Shown here: positions 54,863 to 63,044 of the stretch, piece after piece
How positions within the stretch are numbered: the first letter of the stretch is position 1
Layout of the letters: each line of letters opens with the position of its first letter
DNA from: Aeromicrobium panaciterrae
GTDB taxonomy: Bacteria; Actinomycetota; Actinomycetes; Propionibacteriales; Nocardioidaceae
Reading direction: 5' to 3'
NCBI RefSeq assembly: GCF_031457275.1
Contig: NZ_JAVDWH010000001.1
Coordinates: forward strand, 1,736,001 to 1,800,000
Length of the DNA: 64,000 nt
The notes under the pieces: model-generated
The model's input: the letters and a program-made list of their open reading frames with translations, nothing else
What the model was told of the DNA's origin: nothing
The model's database searches: none
Made by a program: the position numbers and the translations under genes

Positions 54863-54869
54863 TAGCCTA
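54863..54869. promoter_or_regulatory. shared divergent leaderless -10 (methyltransferase and PEBP genes)
   Basis: The palindromic TAGCCTA supplies TAGCCT for the plus strand (seven bases before ATG 54876) and TAGGCT for the minus strand (six bases before GTG 54857). The two polymerases cannot occupy it at once. Confidence 0.55.
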
Positions 54870-54875
54870 ACGAGC

Positions 54876-55403
54876 ATGAGCCTTGATCGACCCATCACTC
54901 CCGATCCCTACCCACTACTCCCGGCCGCTGCGGCATTCAGCGTGTCCAGCTCAGACATCACCGACGGTCAACCGCTCAAGGACGACCAGGTGAACAAGTT
55001 CGGTGACACGTCGCCTCAGCTCTCATGGAGCGGCGCTCCCGAGGGCACTAAGTCGTATGTCGTCACCTGCTTTGATCCTGACGCACCGATCGTGTCGGGA
55101 TTCTGGCACTGGGTCGCCGTCGACATCCCGGCCGACGTCACCGAGCTTGCAGCCGGCGCCGGCGCATCGGATGACTCGCTTCCGGGCGCAGCGTTCCACG
55201 TACGGAATGACGGTGGCGGCAAGAACTTCATGGGCGCTGCTCCCCCGGAGGGTGATCAAGTCCACCGCTACTACTTCGTCGTTCACGCTGTTGGCGAGGA
55301 AACCCTCGGCGTCAACGGCAATGTCTCCCCCGCCGTCGTCGGGTTCAACCTGGCGTTCAAGACTCTCGGACGCGCCATCATCCACGGCACGTTCCAGCAC
55401 TGA
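54876..55403 (+). CDS. YbhB/YbcL family PEBP (Raf kinase inhibitor-like) protein
   Basis: The 175-residue protein has the PEBP ligand-pocket motifs: FDPDAPIVSGFWHWVAVDI near residue 70 and HRYYFVVHAV near residue 130, with the SPQLSW-type TSPQLSWSGAPEG before them. Family members bind phosphorylated or anionic ligands; no function is established here. ATG 54876 gives the normal start MSLDRPITPDPY; the longer frame is antisense to the methyltransferase gene. One base separates its stop from the convergent transglycosylase. Confidence 0.92.
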   Translation: MSLDRPITPDPYPLLPAAAAFSVSSSDITDGQPLKDDQVNKFGDTSPQLSWSGAPEGTKSYVVTCFDPDAPIVSGFWHWVAVDIPADVTELAAGAGASDDSLPGAAFHVRNDGGGKNFMGAAPPEGDQVHRYYFVVHAVGEETLGVNGNVSPAVVGFNLAFKTLGRAIIHGTFQH

Positions 55404-55404
55404 C

Positions 55405-56148
55405 TCAGCCAGCGGCGCGAGTGGCGTACGCGTTGGCCGTAGTCAGAATGCTGCGCACGTAGTCGTCGGAGTGGTTGTAGGAGAAGACCGCGCGCGACCA
55501 ACCACCGGGAGTTCGCAGGTCTGCACCCGATGCGCACAGGTAGCGCGCCGTCGTCAGTGCAGCATCGTCGATGTCGTTGGGATCAGCGATGCCATCCCCG
55601 TCGCCATCGGCGCCCCAGGTGTGCCACGACGACGGGATGAACTGCATGGGGCCGACGGCGTGATCCCACTTCGGATCTCCATGCCACTCCGTCGTCTCGG
55701 CGGTGGCGGGAACCTTGTCGGTTCCGTTGGTGCCGTTGAGCGCCGGGCCAAGAATCCGCTGCGATGTACGCCCATCGGCCAGCAGTTGTGCACCGTCGTG
55801 CGTGCCGTGAGCCGTCTCGATGTAGCCAATGGCGGCGATGGTGGTCCAGCCGAGATTGCAGTTGGGCTGCTCTTGCTCGATCTGAAGGGTGGCGTCGCCG
55901 TACGCCTGCAGCGCGATTGCCGGGATGCCGGCACGGACTGACACCGTGAGAACCCACTCGGAGTCAGCGCGACCGGGCTCCGACGTGACAAGCGGAGCTG
56001 GATCCTCGGGTCCTGCCGTCGGCAGGAAGTCCTCAAAGACCTCAGGATCAGCCGTGGCGAACGACACGGCGACGCCAATGATCAAGCCCACCACACACAG
56101 CATTGCCGCGATGGGACCCCAAAAGCGCAGTCGTTCCAGCGAAGTCAC
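55405..56148 (-). CDS. membrane-anchored lytic murein transglycosylase (MltB-like)
   Basis: The 247-residue protein has an N-terminal signal anchor (GPIAAMLCVVGLIIGVAVSF), then the SLT-fold catalytic domain: the likely catalytic Glu in AIGYIETAHGTHDG, GPMQFIPSSWHTWGAD, and the acidic loop DGDGIADPNDIDDAA that can bind calcium. It cleaves peptidoglycan glycan strands with anhydro-sugar formation. GTG 56148 lies six bases after GACAAT. No LysM or wall-binding domain is present. Confidence 0.88.
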   Translation of the reverse strand: MTSLERLRFWGPIAAMLCVVGLIIGVAVSFATADPEVFEDFLPTAGPEDPAPLVTSEPGRADSEWVLTVSVRAGIPAIALQAYGDATLQIEQEQPNCNLGWTTIAAIGYIETAHGTHDGAQLLADGRTSQRILGPALNGTNGTDKVPATAETTEWHGDPKWDHAVGPMQFIPSSWHTWGADGDGDGIADPNDIDDAALTTARYLCASGADLRTPGGWSRAVFSYNHSDDYVRSILTTANAYATRAAG

Positions 56149-56154
56149 CGTCGT

Positions 56155-56160
56155 ATTGTC
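56155..56160 (-). promoter_or_regulatory. predicted -10 of the transglycosylase gene (leaderless)
   Basis: GACAAT on the minus strand ends six bases before GTG 56148. Confidence 0.35.
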
Positions 56161-56166
56161 GCCGGG

Positions 56167-57270
56167 CTACTTCTTCGGCGCCGCTGGTGGGGCCTCAGGC
56201 GGGGTTTCAGCAACCGGTGTGGCCGGTGCAACCGGAGCTGCACTCTCGGCCGCCTTGGCCGCGTCGAGTGCCTGCTGGACTGCCTCAGCCGTCGCACCCT
56301 CAACGGGAGCGTCGTCGACGATCGGCGCGTCAAAGTCGATGCGCGTCTTGTTGCCGCCGCCATCGACCGGAATCTTGCCGAACGTGCCGCCGAGCGTGCC
56401 CAGCGCCTTCGTCAGCTCTGCCGGGATGATCCAAGTCGTCGCGTTGTCGCCTTCGGCGATCTTCGGCAGCATCTGGAGGTACTGGTACGACAGCAGTTTC
56501 TGGTCTGGGTTGCCGTCGTGAATTGCCTGGAAGACGGTCTGGATGGCCTGTGCCTCACCCTGAGCGCGCAGGATCTGCGCCTGACGGTCTGCCTGAGCCG
56601 TCAGGATCGCTGCCTGCCGGTTGCCCTCAGCCGTCAGGATCGCGGACTGCTTCTGACCCTCGGCCATCAGAATCGCGGACTGGCGGTCACCCTCGGCGGT
56701 GAGAATCATGGCGCGCTTGTCACGCTCGGCGCGCATCTGCTTCTCCATGGCGTCGATGATCGTGGGCGGTGGGTCGATGCCCTTGAGCTCAACGCGGTTG
56801 ACGCGAATGCCCCATTTGCCGGTCGCGCTGTCGAGCTCGCCGCGCAGGCCTGCGTTGATCTGGTCACGGCTGGTCAGCGCGTGCTCGAGCGTCATGCCAC
56901 CCGTGATGTTGCGGAGCGTGGTCATCGTGAGCTGCTCAATGGCCTGGATGTAGTTGGCGATCTCGTACGTTGCGGCGACCGGGTCGGTGACCTGGAAGTA
57001 GATGACCGTGTCGATCGAGACCACGAGGTTGTCCTCGGTGATGACCGGCTGCGGTGGGAACGACACAACCTGCTCGCGCAGGTCGATCATGTAGCGCACC
57101 TTGTCGACGAACGGCATCACGATGTTGAGGCCCGCGGGAAGGGTCGTGCGGTACTTGCCGAACCGCTCGACGATGCCGGCGCGCGCCTGAGGAACGATCT
57201 TGACCGTCATGGAGACGACCGCGATCGCCAGGACGGCGAGGGCGACGAGGACAGCTAGTGCTGCAGACAT
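56167..57270 (-). CDS. band 7 / SPFH stomatin-like protein (QmcA/paraslipin type)
   Basis: The 367-residue protein has an N-terminal membrane helix (residues 3-22), an SPFH domain (about 23-185; PQARAGIVERFGKY, DLREQVVSFPPQ), then five exact 11-residue repeats (188-242, unit like AILTAEGNRQA) forming a coiled coil, and a Pro/Ala-rich tail. It forms large membrane-associated rings that organise membrane microdomains or proteases. Its ATG shares one base with the NfeD stop, so the pair is co-translated, the classical NfeD-stomatin partnership. Confidence 0.92.
   Translation of the reverse strand: MSAALAVLVALAVLAIAVVSMTVKIVPQARAGIVERFGKYRTTLPAGLNIVMPFVDKVRYMIDLREQVVSFPPQPVITEDNLVVSIDTVIYFQVTDPVAATYEIANYIQAIEQLTMTTLRNITGGMTLEHALTSRDQINAGLRGELDSATGKWGIRVNRVELKGIDPPPTIIDAMEKQMRAERDKRAMILTAEGDRQSAILMAEGQKQSAILTAEGNRQAAILTAQADRQAQILRAQGEAQAIQTVFQAIHDGNPDQKLLSYQYLQMLPKIAEGDNATTWIIPAELTKALGTLGGTFGKIPVDGGGNKTRIDFDAPIVDDAPVEGATAEAVQQALDAAKAAESAAPVAPATPVAETPPEAPPAAPKK
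56545..56709 (-). repeat. five tandem 33-bp units encoding an 11-residue repeat
   Basis: Residues 188-242 of the band 7 protein are five 11-mers of the form (A/M/Q)IL(T/M/R)A(E/Q)(G/A)x(R/K/A)Q(S/A). The periodicity suits a right-handed hendecad coiled coil. Confidence 0.8.
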
Positions 57271-57722
57271 CAGGACTCCTTGGTTGTCACGACGGCAGTT
57301 GCGCCGTCGATCCGGGTGACTTGGACTTCGGTACCGGTCTCGTACGAGTCGCTCTCAGAATCAGCGCGTGCTGACCAGATCTCTCCGGACAGCTTCACCC
57401 GTCCGCCGTGCTTGTCGACAGGCTCCGCTACGACGGCCGTCTTGCCGACGAGTGACTCGTGTCCCGTGGTCAGCGTGGGACCAGCGTGAAGCCGGGCCAC
57501 CATTGGCGGGCGTACGAAGAAGAGCAGGCCGAGGGATACGAGGGCAAACACCAAAATGGCTGCCCAGAGTGGAGCTCCTAGCCCCGCCGCGACAGCGGCA
57601 GCGAGCGCACCCAGTGCGAACATCAACAACACGAGATCAAGGCTCATCATCTCGACGAGCGCCAGGACAACGGCCACTCCGATCCACGATGCTGCGGCAT
57701 GGTCCCTGATCCAGTCGATCAT
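57270..57722 (-). CDS. NfeD-family membrane protein
   Basis: The 150-residue protein has three to four membrane helices (MMSLDLVLLMFALGALAAAVAAG onward) followed by a soluble OB-fold domain (about 85-150; TLTTGHESLVGKTAVVAEPV). This is the short NfeD form lacking the ClpP-like protease domain. It works with the stomatin-like protein encoded next. Its start overlaps the ABC ATPase stop by four bases (ATGA), making a three-gene operon. Confidence 0.9.
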   Translation of the reverse strand: MIDWIRDHAAASWIGVAVVLALVEMMSLDLVLLMFALGALAAAVAAGLGAPLWAAILVFALVSLGLLFFVRPPMVARLHAGPTLTTGHESLVGKTAVVAEPVDKHGGRVKLSGEIWSARADSESDSYETGTEVQVTRIDGATAVVTTKES

Positions 57723-58540
57723 GATGTGTCTCCTCCGCGGTCCGCTCGATGTCCGTATGCTGCCCGACGCGCTGTGTAGCGTCCAGCATCATTTTGAAGC
57801 TCGAGTCGTAGTCCGAACGTACTCCCCAGTGCCTCAGCCGTGAGGGTCGAAGCAATTGGCCCCTGAGCCACGACCAATCCGTCACGCAGCATCAGAACGT
57901 GGGTGAAGCCGACAGGGATCTCCTCGACGTGGTGGGACACCATCACGAGGACAGGAGCATCCTCCGCCACGGACAGCACTTCGAGGCTGGCGATCAGGTC
58001 TTCACGTGCACCGAGATCGAGACCAGCGGCAGGCTCATCGAGCAACAGCAACTCGGGGTCAGTCATCAGCGCGCGGGCGATCAGTACGCGCTTCTTCTCG
58101 CCCTCTGACAGCGTGCCGAACGTTCTGGTGGCGAGAGCCGAGATACCCAACTCCCCCATGATCTGTATGGCTCGCCGGATGTCGATCTCGTCGTACTTCT
58201 CGTTCCAGCGGCCTGTGACGGCGTGCGCGGCCGAGAGCACGACGTTGCGGACCGATTCGACGGGCGGAATCTGGTCAGCGACTGTCGTGCTGGTGTGACC
58301 GATGCGCGTACGCAGCTCAAACACGTCGACCCGGCCGAGCTTCTGGCCGAGGACTCGCACCTTGCCCGAGGTTGGGTGAAGCGTCGTGCCGACGACCTGC
58401 ATGAGCGTCGTCTTGCCTGCGCCGTTCGGGCCGAGAATGACCCAGCGCTCACCTTCGTTGACGGTCCAGCTGACCTTGTCGAGGAGAGTCTTGCCCGGGC
58501 GCGTCACAGTCACCTTCGACAGCTCGAACGCAGCCGGCAT
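57719..58540 (-). CDS. ABC transporter-type ATP-binding protein
   Basis: The 273-residue ATPase has Walker A LGPNGAGKTTLMQ near residue 37, the signature FGTLSEGEKKRVLIAR near residue 142, Walker B PELLLLDEPAAGLDL, and the switch His in MVSHHVEEI. It resembles YbjD/ModF-like stand-alone ATPases, and no permease gene is adjacent, so its partner is unknown. ATG 58540 has AGGAG five bases upstream. It heads the operon with NfeD and the stomatin-like protein. Confidence 0.9.
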   Translation of the reverse strand: MPAAFELSKVTVTRPGKTLLDKVSWTVNEGERWVILGPNGAGKTTLMQVVGTTLHPTSGKVRVLGQKLGRVDVFELRTRIGHTSTTVADQIPPVESVRNVVLSAAHAVTGRWNEKYDEIDIRRAIQIMGELGISALATRTFGTLSEGEKKRVLIARALMTDPELLLLDEPAAGLDLGAREDLIASLEVLSVAEDAPVLVMVSHHVEEIPVGFTHVLMLRDGLVVAQGPIASTLTAEALGSTFGLRLELQNDAGRYTARRAAYGHRADRGGDTS

Positions 58541-58575
58541 GCACACTCCTGGTCGCCATGGATCGCCGTGCAGTC

Positions 58576-58581
58576 AACCTA
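58576..58581 (-). promoter_or_regulatory. candidate -10 of the ABC ATPase-NfeD-band 7 operon
   Basis: TAGGTT on the minus strand predicts a leader of about 30 nt carrying the AGGAG ribosome binding site. Confidence 0.35.
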
Positions 58582-58606
58582 TCGCGAGCACCGGGGCTAC
58601 GAGCGA

Positions 58607-58612
58607 TAGCCT
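58607..58612 (+). promoter_or_regulatory. predicted -10 of serB (leaderless)
   Basis: TAGCCT ends eight bases before ATG 58621. Confidence 0.4.
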
Positions 58613-58620
58613 CGGTCTCG

Positions 58621-59826
58621 ATGACCGAGCATGTTCCAGCACTCCACCTGACAGATCCGACCGTTCTGGTCACCCTCATCGGTGCAGACCAGAGCGGTGT
58701 GACGACGCGCCTGTTTGAAGACCTCTCCGCGTTCGCTGTCGAGGTCATCGACATCGAGCAGCTCGTCGTACGAGGTCGCCTGATTCTCAGTGCCCTCCTG
58801 ACGATTCCGGACGACCGCGAAGGTCTCGAAACCACGGTTCACGCCGTCGGTGACGCCTTCGGACTCGACGTGTCGGTCGAGTACGGCACCGGTGACAACC
58901 GCCCTCGTCGCGTGGGTCGTGCGCAGGTCGTCATTCTTGGCGCACCGCTCAAGCCCGCAGCGATGGCCGCGCTTGCGGCGCAGATCAAGGACGACGGCGG
59001 CAACATCGACCGCATCGTCCGTATGGCGCGCTACCCCGTGACGGCAATTCGTATGGAGGTCTCGGGAGCGGACCCCGACGAACTGCAGGCCCACCTCGCC
59101 GCCGTCGCATTCGAGCAGGGCGTCGACATCGCTGTGCAGGAAAACGGCATCCAGCGCCACGCACAGCGTCTGGTCGTGATGGACGTCGACTCGACCCTGA
59201 TCCAGGGCGAAGTGATCGAGATGATCGCCGCTCACGCTGGGTTCGAGGCTGAGGTCGCCGCGATCACCGAATCGGCGATGAATGGCGAGATCGACTTCCG
59301 CGAATCGCTCACGGCACGGGTCAAGCTGCTCGAAGGCGTCGATGAGGCTGCGCTCGGCGAGGTCTATGACGCCCTCGTCTACGCACCGGGTGCACGCACC
59401 ATGATCCGTACGCTCAAGCGACTCGGCTACCGATTCGCCCTCGTCAGCGGTGGTTTCACGCAGATCATCGAGCGGATCGCCGAGGAACTTGGCGTCGACT
59501 ATTTCGCAGCGAACGAGCTCGAGGTCGTCGACGGGAAGCTCACGGGCCGCATCCTCGGCGACGTCGTCGATCGCGCAGGCAAGGCCGAGGCATTGCGCCG
59601 GTTTGCTGACGAGGCCCGCATCCCGGTCCGCAACACAGTCGCGATTGGTGACGGTGCGAACGATCTGGACATGCTTGCGGCGTCAGGACTTGGCATTGCG
59701 TTCAACGCCAAGCCGGTCGTACGTGACCAGGCACGTACGTCGGTCAACGTGCCGTACCTCGATGCGATCGTCTACCTCCTCGGCATCACGCGCGAGGAAG
59801 TGGAAGCCGCGGACGCAGCCGACTAG
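58621..59826 (+). CDS. serB: phosphoserine phosphatase SerB
   Basis: The 401-residue enzyme has two N-terminal ACT domains (about 12-90 and 100-175) that usually sense serine, then a HAD domain: motif I VVMDVDSTLIQGE near residue 187, motif II ALVSGGFTQI, and motif III/IV AIGDGANDLDMLAASGLGIAF. It makes L-serine in the last step of the phosphorylated pathway. ATG 58621 is chosen from the domain start and promoter. The stop abuts the dodecin stop with no spacer. Confidence 0.94.
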   Translation: MTEHVPALHLTDPTVLVTLIGADQSGVTTRLFEDLSAFAVEVIDIEQLVVRGRLILSALLTIPDDREGLETTVHAVGDAFGLDVSVEYGTGDNRPRRVGRAQVVILGAPLKPAAMAALAAQIKDDGGNIDRIVRMARYPVTAIRMEVSGADPDELQAHLAAVAFEQGVDIAVQENGIQRHAQRLVVMDVDSTLIQGEVIEMIAAHAGFEAEVAAITESAMNGEIDFRESLTARVKLLEGVDEAALGEVYDALVYAPGARTMIRTLKRLGYRFALVSGGFTQIIERIAEELGVDYFAANELEVVDGKLTGRILGDVVDRAGKAEALRRFADEARIPVRNTVAIGDGANDLDMLAASGLGIAFNAKPVVRDQARTSVNVPYLDAIVYLLGITREEVEAADAAD

Positions 59827-60042
59827 TTACTCGTCGTCTTCGAGGCGGAAGCCGATCTTCATCGTCACTTGGTAGTGCGAGACCTCGGTGTCGGTGATCT
59901 GTCCACGGATGTTGGTGACCTCGAACCAGTCGAGATGGCGCAGCGTGGTGCCTGCCCGCTTGATCCCGTTGTCGACAGCCTCGCTGACGCCTTCGGTGGA
60001 CGTGCCGACGATTTCACTGATGCGATAGGTGCGGTTGCTCAT
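59827..60042 (-). CDS. dodecin (flavin-binding protein)
   Basis: The 71-residue protein is the standard dodecin length and contains YRISEIVGTSTEGVSEAVDNG and the flavin-stacking Trp in LRHLDWFEVTNIRGQI. It forms hollow dodecamers storing flavin or FMN. ATG 60042 is the family start; CATGAT lies six bases upstream as a weak -10. The longer open frame upstream is antisense to DUF3099 and is not supported. Confidence 0.92.
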   Translation of the reverse strand: MSNRTYRISEIVGTSTEGVSEAVDNGIKRAGTTLRHLDWFEVTNIRGQITDTEVSHYQVTMKIGFRLEDDE

Positions 60043-60072
60043 ACGGACATCATGCACGTTCGCGCCGCGACG

Positions 60073-60078
60073 TACTCT
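60073..60078 (+). promoter_or_regulatory. predicted -10 of the DUF3099 gene (leaderless)
   Basis: TACTCT ends six bases before GTG 60085. The spacer GGAGGT is too close to GTG to serve as a ribosome binding site. Confidence 0.45.
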
Positions 60079-60084
60079 GGAGGT

Positions 60085-60399
60085 GTGACACGTGAACCAG
60101 TCGAGCCTCGCAAGCAGCAGGTCTACTCGATCACGTCCGCAGCCACTTCGCACAGCGACGACATCGGCGCACGCGAGAAGCGCTACGCGATCTCCATGGG
60201 CATCCGTACGGCCTGCTTCATCGGTGCGATCATCGCTGACGGCTGGCTCCGTTGGGTTTTGCTCGCCGGTGCGCTGCTGTTGCCCTACACATCCGTGATC
60301 CTGGCCAACGCTGGTGTACGCAAGCGCGGTGCCGGACCATCCGTGTTCGGCCCTGAGAATGCAATCGAAGCCCCAAGGCCCACTCAGCTCGATGACTGA
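60085..60399 (+). CDS. DUF3099-family membrane protein
   Basis: The 104-residue protein has the family motif QVYSITSAATSHSDDIGAR, followed by two membrane helices (about 35-75; MGIRTACFIGAII and WVLLAGALLLPYTSVILA). It is widespread in Actinobacteria without a known function. The stop overlaps the start of the next gene by eight bases (ATGACTGA), suggesting coupled translation. Confidence 0.82.
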   Translation: MTREPVEPRKQQVYSITSAATSHSDDIGAREKRYAISMGIRTACFIGAIIADGWLRWVLLAGALLLPYTSVILANAGVRKRGAGPSVFGPENAIEAPRPTQLDD

Positions 60400-60586
60400 A
60401 GATCTGGTCTGCTCGGCCAAAGGTTGCGGTGCCGATGCGACATACCAAGTGCTGTGGAACAACCCCAAGCTCCATACGCCTGACCGCCGCAAGATATGGC
60501 TTGCCTGTGACGAGCATTCCCAGACACTGCGCAAATTCCTCGACGCTCGTGGGTTCTGGAAAGAGAACGTCGCGATTCAGCCGTGA
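60392..60586 (+). CDS. small cysteine/histidine-motif protein, conserved actinobacterial
   Basis: The 64-residue protein has a probable zinc site: Cys-x4-Cys in VCSAKGCGADA and Cys-x2-His in LACDEHSQTL. Homologues of this length in relatives have, I recall, often been labelled acetone carboxylase, which cannot be right for a 64-residue protein. A small zinc-ribbon or treble-clef fold is more plausible. It is translationally coupled to DUF3099; the role is unknown. Confidence 0.7.
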   Translation: MTEDLVCSAKGCGADATYQVLWNNPKLHTPDRRKIWLACDEHSQTLRKFLDARGFWKENVAIQP

Positions 60587-60616
60587 CCCAGCGGCGGTGA
60601 GTTGGGGCGGCTCAAC

Positions 60617-60622
60617 TACCGT
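60617..60622 (+). promoter_or_regulatory. predicted -10 of the SURF1 gene (leaderless)
   Basis: TACCGT ends six bases before GTG 60629. Confidence 0.45.
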
Positions 60623-60628
60623 CGTGGT

Positions 60629-61378
60629 GTGTTCCGCTTCCTGCTGAGCAGTCGCTGGATCGGCTTCGCACTATTCGTCGTCCTACTCTCGGCGATCTGC
60701 GTACGTCTCGGTTTGTGGCAGTTCGATCGTCTTGATCACCGCCTCGCCCAGAACAAGGTCATCTCCGCGCACTTCAAAGCTGCGCCGATTGAGCTTCCTC
60801 CGGGCTTCAAGGTCGATGACTCGACGGAGTGGACGCGGGTCACAGCCACCGGAACATACGACCTTGACCATCAAGTCACTGTGAAGTTCACGACCCGCGA
60901 TGGGGCACCCGGAGTCGACGTTGTCACTCCTCTGGTGCTTGCCGACGACAGCGCAGTTCTGGTCGATCGCGGCTGGATAGAGACCGACAACACCGTCGCA
61001 AACCCCGACGTACCCGCGCCACCGACTGGGACGGTCACGGTGATGGGCTGGATGCGCCAGAACAACGGCGCCGGCGGCCAAGCAACAGAACCGGTCGATG
61101 GTCAGGTACGAGCCATCTCCAGCATCGGTATGGCGAAGTCAGTGCCGTACGAGCTCAGCAACGGCTACCTCAACCTGCGCACGCAGGATCCCAAGGCGAC
61201 ACAAGCGCTGGAACTTGAGCCCAAACCGGAACTCGGACAGGGCCCGCATTTCTTCTACGCGCTGCAGTGGTGGTTCTTCGCACTGCTCGCGACGGTCGGC
61301 TACTTCTGGTTTGCCTGGGCCGAGGCCAAGGAACGTCGCAACCCGACACGCATCGACGGGTTCGCTACGCCAAGCTGA
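60629..61378 (+). CDS. SURF1-family cytochrome oxidase assembly protein
   Basis: The 249-residue protein is anchored by an N-terminal helix (WIGFALFVVLLSAICVRLG) and a C-terminal helix (WWFFALLATVGYFWFAWA), with the extracytoplasmic domain between them and the conserved LGLWQFDRLDHR after the first helix. SURF1 assists haem a insertion or maturation of aa3-type oxidase. GTG 60629 fits the promoter spacing and the first helix; TTG 60602 is the only longer option. It overlaps the convergent ABC-F gene by 14 bp. Confidence 0.9.
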   Translation: MFRFLLSSRWIGFALFVVLLSAICVRLGLWQFDRLDHRLAQNKVISAHFKAAPIELPPGFKVDDSTEWTRVTATGTYDLDHQVTVKFTTRDGAPGVDVVTPLVLADDSAVLVDRGWIETDNTVANPDVPAPPTGTVTVMGWMRQNNGAGGQATEPVDGQVRAISSIGMAKSVPYELSNGYLNLRTQDPKATQALELEPKPELGQGPHFFYALQWWFFALLATVGYFWFAWAEAKERRNPTRIDGFATPS

Positions 61379-62963
61379 CGAGATCGGCGTAGTCGTCGGA
61401 CCACAGGTCCTCGTCGCCGTCAGGCAGCAGCAGCACGCGGTCGGGCTCGAGAGCCATCACAGCGCCCTCGTCGTGCGAGACAAGCACAATGGCGCCCTCG
61501 TACGTACGAATGGCGCGCAGCACCTCTTCACGTGACGCCGGATCCAGGTTGTTGGTCGGCTCATCGAGCAACAGGACGTTGGCGCTTGAGACGATCAGGC
61601 TTGCCAGCGCGAGACGCGTCTTCTCGCCACCGGACAGCACGGCTGCCGGCTTCGAGGTGTCGTCACCACTGAAGAGGAATGAACCCAGGACGCTGCGTGC
61701 CTCGGTGTCAGTCAGCTGGGGTGCGGCTGACTGCATGTTCTCGAGGACGGTGCGAGAGGTGTCGAGAGTCTCGTGCTCCTGGGCGAAGTAGCCGATCTTG
61801 AGGCCATGACCCGGCATGATCTCGCCGGTGTCGGCCTCGAGCGTGCCCGCCAGCATGCGCAACAACGTCGTCTTGCCTGCACCGTTGAGTCCAAGGATGA
61901 CGACACGGCTGCCCTTGTCGATCGCCAGATCAACATCGGTGAAGATCTCGAGCGAGCCGTACGACTTCGAGAGACCCTCCGCCATGAGTGGTGTCTTGCC
62001 GCACGGTGCTGGCTTCGGGAACTTGATGTTCGCGACCTTGTCGTGGGCGCGCTCGGTCTCGAGTCCAGCGACCATCTGCTCAGCGCGACGGAGCATCTGC
62101 TGTGCCGTCGCAGCCTTTGACGCCTTGGCGCGGAACTTGTTGGCCTGACTGGTCAGCTCGCCAGCCTTCTTGACCGCGATGGCCCGCTCACGTTTGCGGC
62201 GGTGCTCGTCTGCCTCGCGCTGCTTGACGTACGACTTCCAACCCATGTTGTAGATGTCGATCGTGGCGCGGTTGGCGTCGAGGTAGAGGACCTTGTTGAC
62301 GGTCTCCTCGATCAGGTCGACGTCGTGGCTAATGACCACGATGCCGCCGCTGAAGGTCTTGAGGAATCCGCGCAACCAGACGACGGAGTCGGCGTCCAGG
62401 TGGTTGGTGGGCTCATCGAGGAGCAGGGTGTCTGCATCGGAGAACAAGATGCGCGCCAGCTCGATACGTCGACGCTGTCCACCCGAGAGGGTCGACAGCG
62501 GCTGCTCGAGAACACGATCAGGCAACCCGAGGTTGTGGGCGATCGTCGCGGCTTCCGACTCGGCTGCGTAGCCGCCGCCAGCCCCGAACGCCGTGTCAGC
62601 GCGCGTGTAGGCCTTCATGGCCTTCTCGGCGATCTCGGGGTCGGGCGAGCCCATGTCGAGCTCGGCCTTGCGCATGGCGATCAGCGCGGTGTCCAGACCG
62701 CGAGCGCCGAGGATGCGATCACGTGCGGTTGTCTCGAGGTCGCCTGACTTGGGATCCTGCGGCAGGTAGCCGACCTTGCCGGTCGACGTGATCGAGCCTT
62801 CGGCGGGCTGGCCATCGCCGGACAGCATGCGGGTGAGGGTGGTCTTGCCGGCGCCGTTACGTCCGACGAGGCCGATCTTGTCGCCCTTGTCGACGCGGAA
62901 CGAGACGTCCGACATCAGGACACGCGCGCCGAAGCGCAGCTCCACATTGGAGACGGTGAGCAT
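61365..62963 (-). CDS. ABC-F family ATPase (ribosome-associated)
   Basis: The 532-residue protein has two ABC domains without membrane parts: Walker A sites GRNGAGKTTL near residue 36 and GLNGAGKTTL near residue 345, signatures LSGGQRRR and LSGGEKTR, and Walker B LLLDEPTNHLD and LLLDEPTNNLD. The linker (about 240-310) is strongly charged. ABC-F proteins act on the ribosome, in translation control or antibiotic protection. Its message has a leader of about 75 nt with a leaderless mini-ORF, an arrangement compatible with attenuation. Confidence 0.92.
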   Translation of the reverse strand: MLTVSNVELRFGARVLMSDVSFRVDKGDKIGLVGRNGAGKTTLTRMLSGDGQPAEGSITSTGKVGYLPQDPKSGDLETTARDRILGARGLDTALIAMRKAELDMGSPDPEIAEKAMKAYTRADTAFGAGGGYAAESEAATIAHNLGLPDRVLEQPLSTLSGGQRRRIELARILFSDADTLLLDEPTNHLDADSVVWLRGFLKTFSGGIVVISHDVDLIEETVNKVLYLDANRATIDIYNMGWKSYVKQREADEHRRKRERAIAVKKAGELTSQANKFRAKASKAATAQQMLRRAEQMVAGLETERAHDKVANIKFPKPAPCGKTPLMAEGLSKSYGSLEIFTDVDLAIDKGSRVVILGLNGAGKTTLLRMLAGTLEADTGEIMPGHGLKIGYFAQEHETLDTSRTVLENMQSAAPQLTDTEARSVLGSFLFSGDDTSKPAAVLSGGEKTRLALASLIVSSANVLLLDEPTNNLDPASREEVLRAIRTYEGAIVLVSHDEGAVMALEPDRVLLLPDGDEDLWSDDYADLVSLA

Positions 62964-62996
62964 GGTGAGACTTTCGGATCAGGGTGTGCGAATGGG

Positions 62997-63011
62997 CGGC
63001 GTCATGCGCCG
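62997..63011 (-). repeat. hairpin in the ABC-F leader
   Basis: CGGCG (62997-63001) and CGCCG (63007-63011) flank TCATG. The stem lies between the mini-ORF and the ABC-F start. Confidence 0.4.
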
Positions 63012-63014
63012 TCG

Positions 63015-63038
63015 TCATTCCCGCTGAACTGAATTCAC
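63015..63038 (-). CDS. leaderless seven-residue upstream ORF of the ABC-F gene
   Basis: GTG AAT TCA GTT CAG CGG GAA TGA (VNSVQRE) starts exactly six bases after TAGAAT. Its TGA overlaps an ATG (ATGA at 63018) that opens a second, 54-codon frame MTTAHDAAHSH running past the ABC-F start in another frame. Ribosomes on these frames could modulate ABC-F translation; this is inference from layout. Confidence 0.4.
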   Translation of the reverse strand: MNSVQRE

Positions 63039-63044
63039 GTATCC

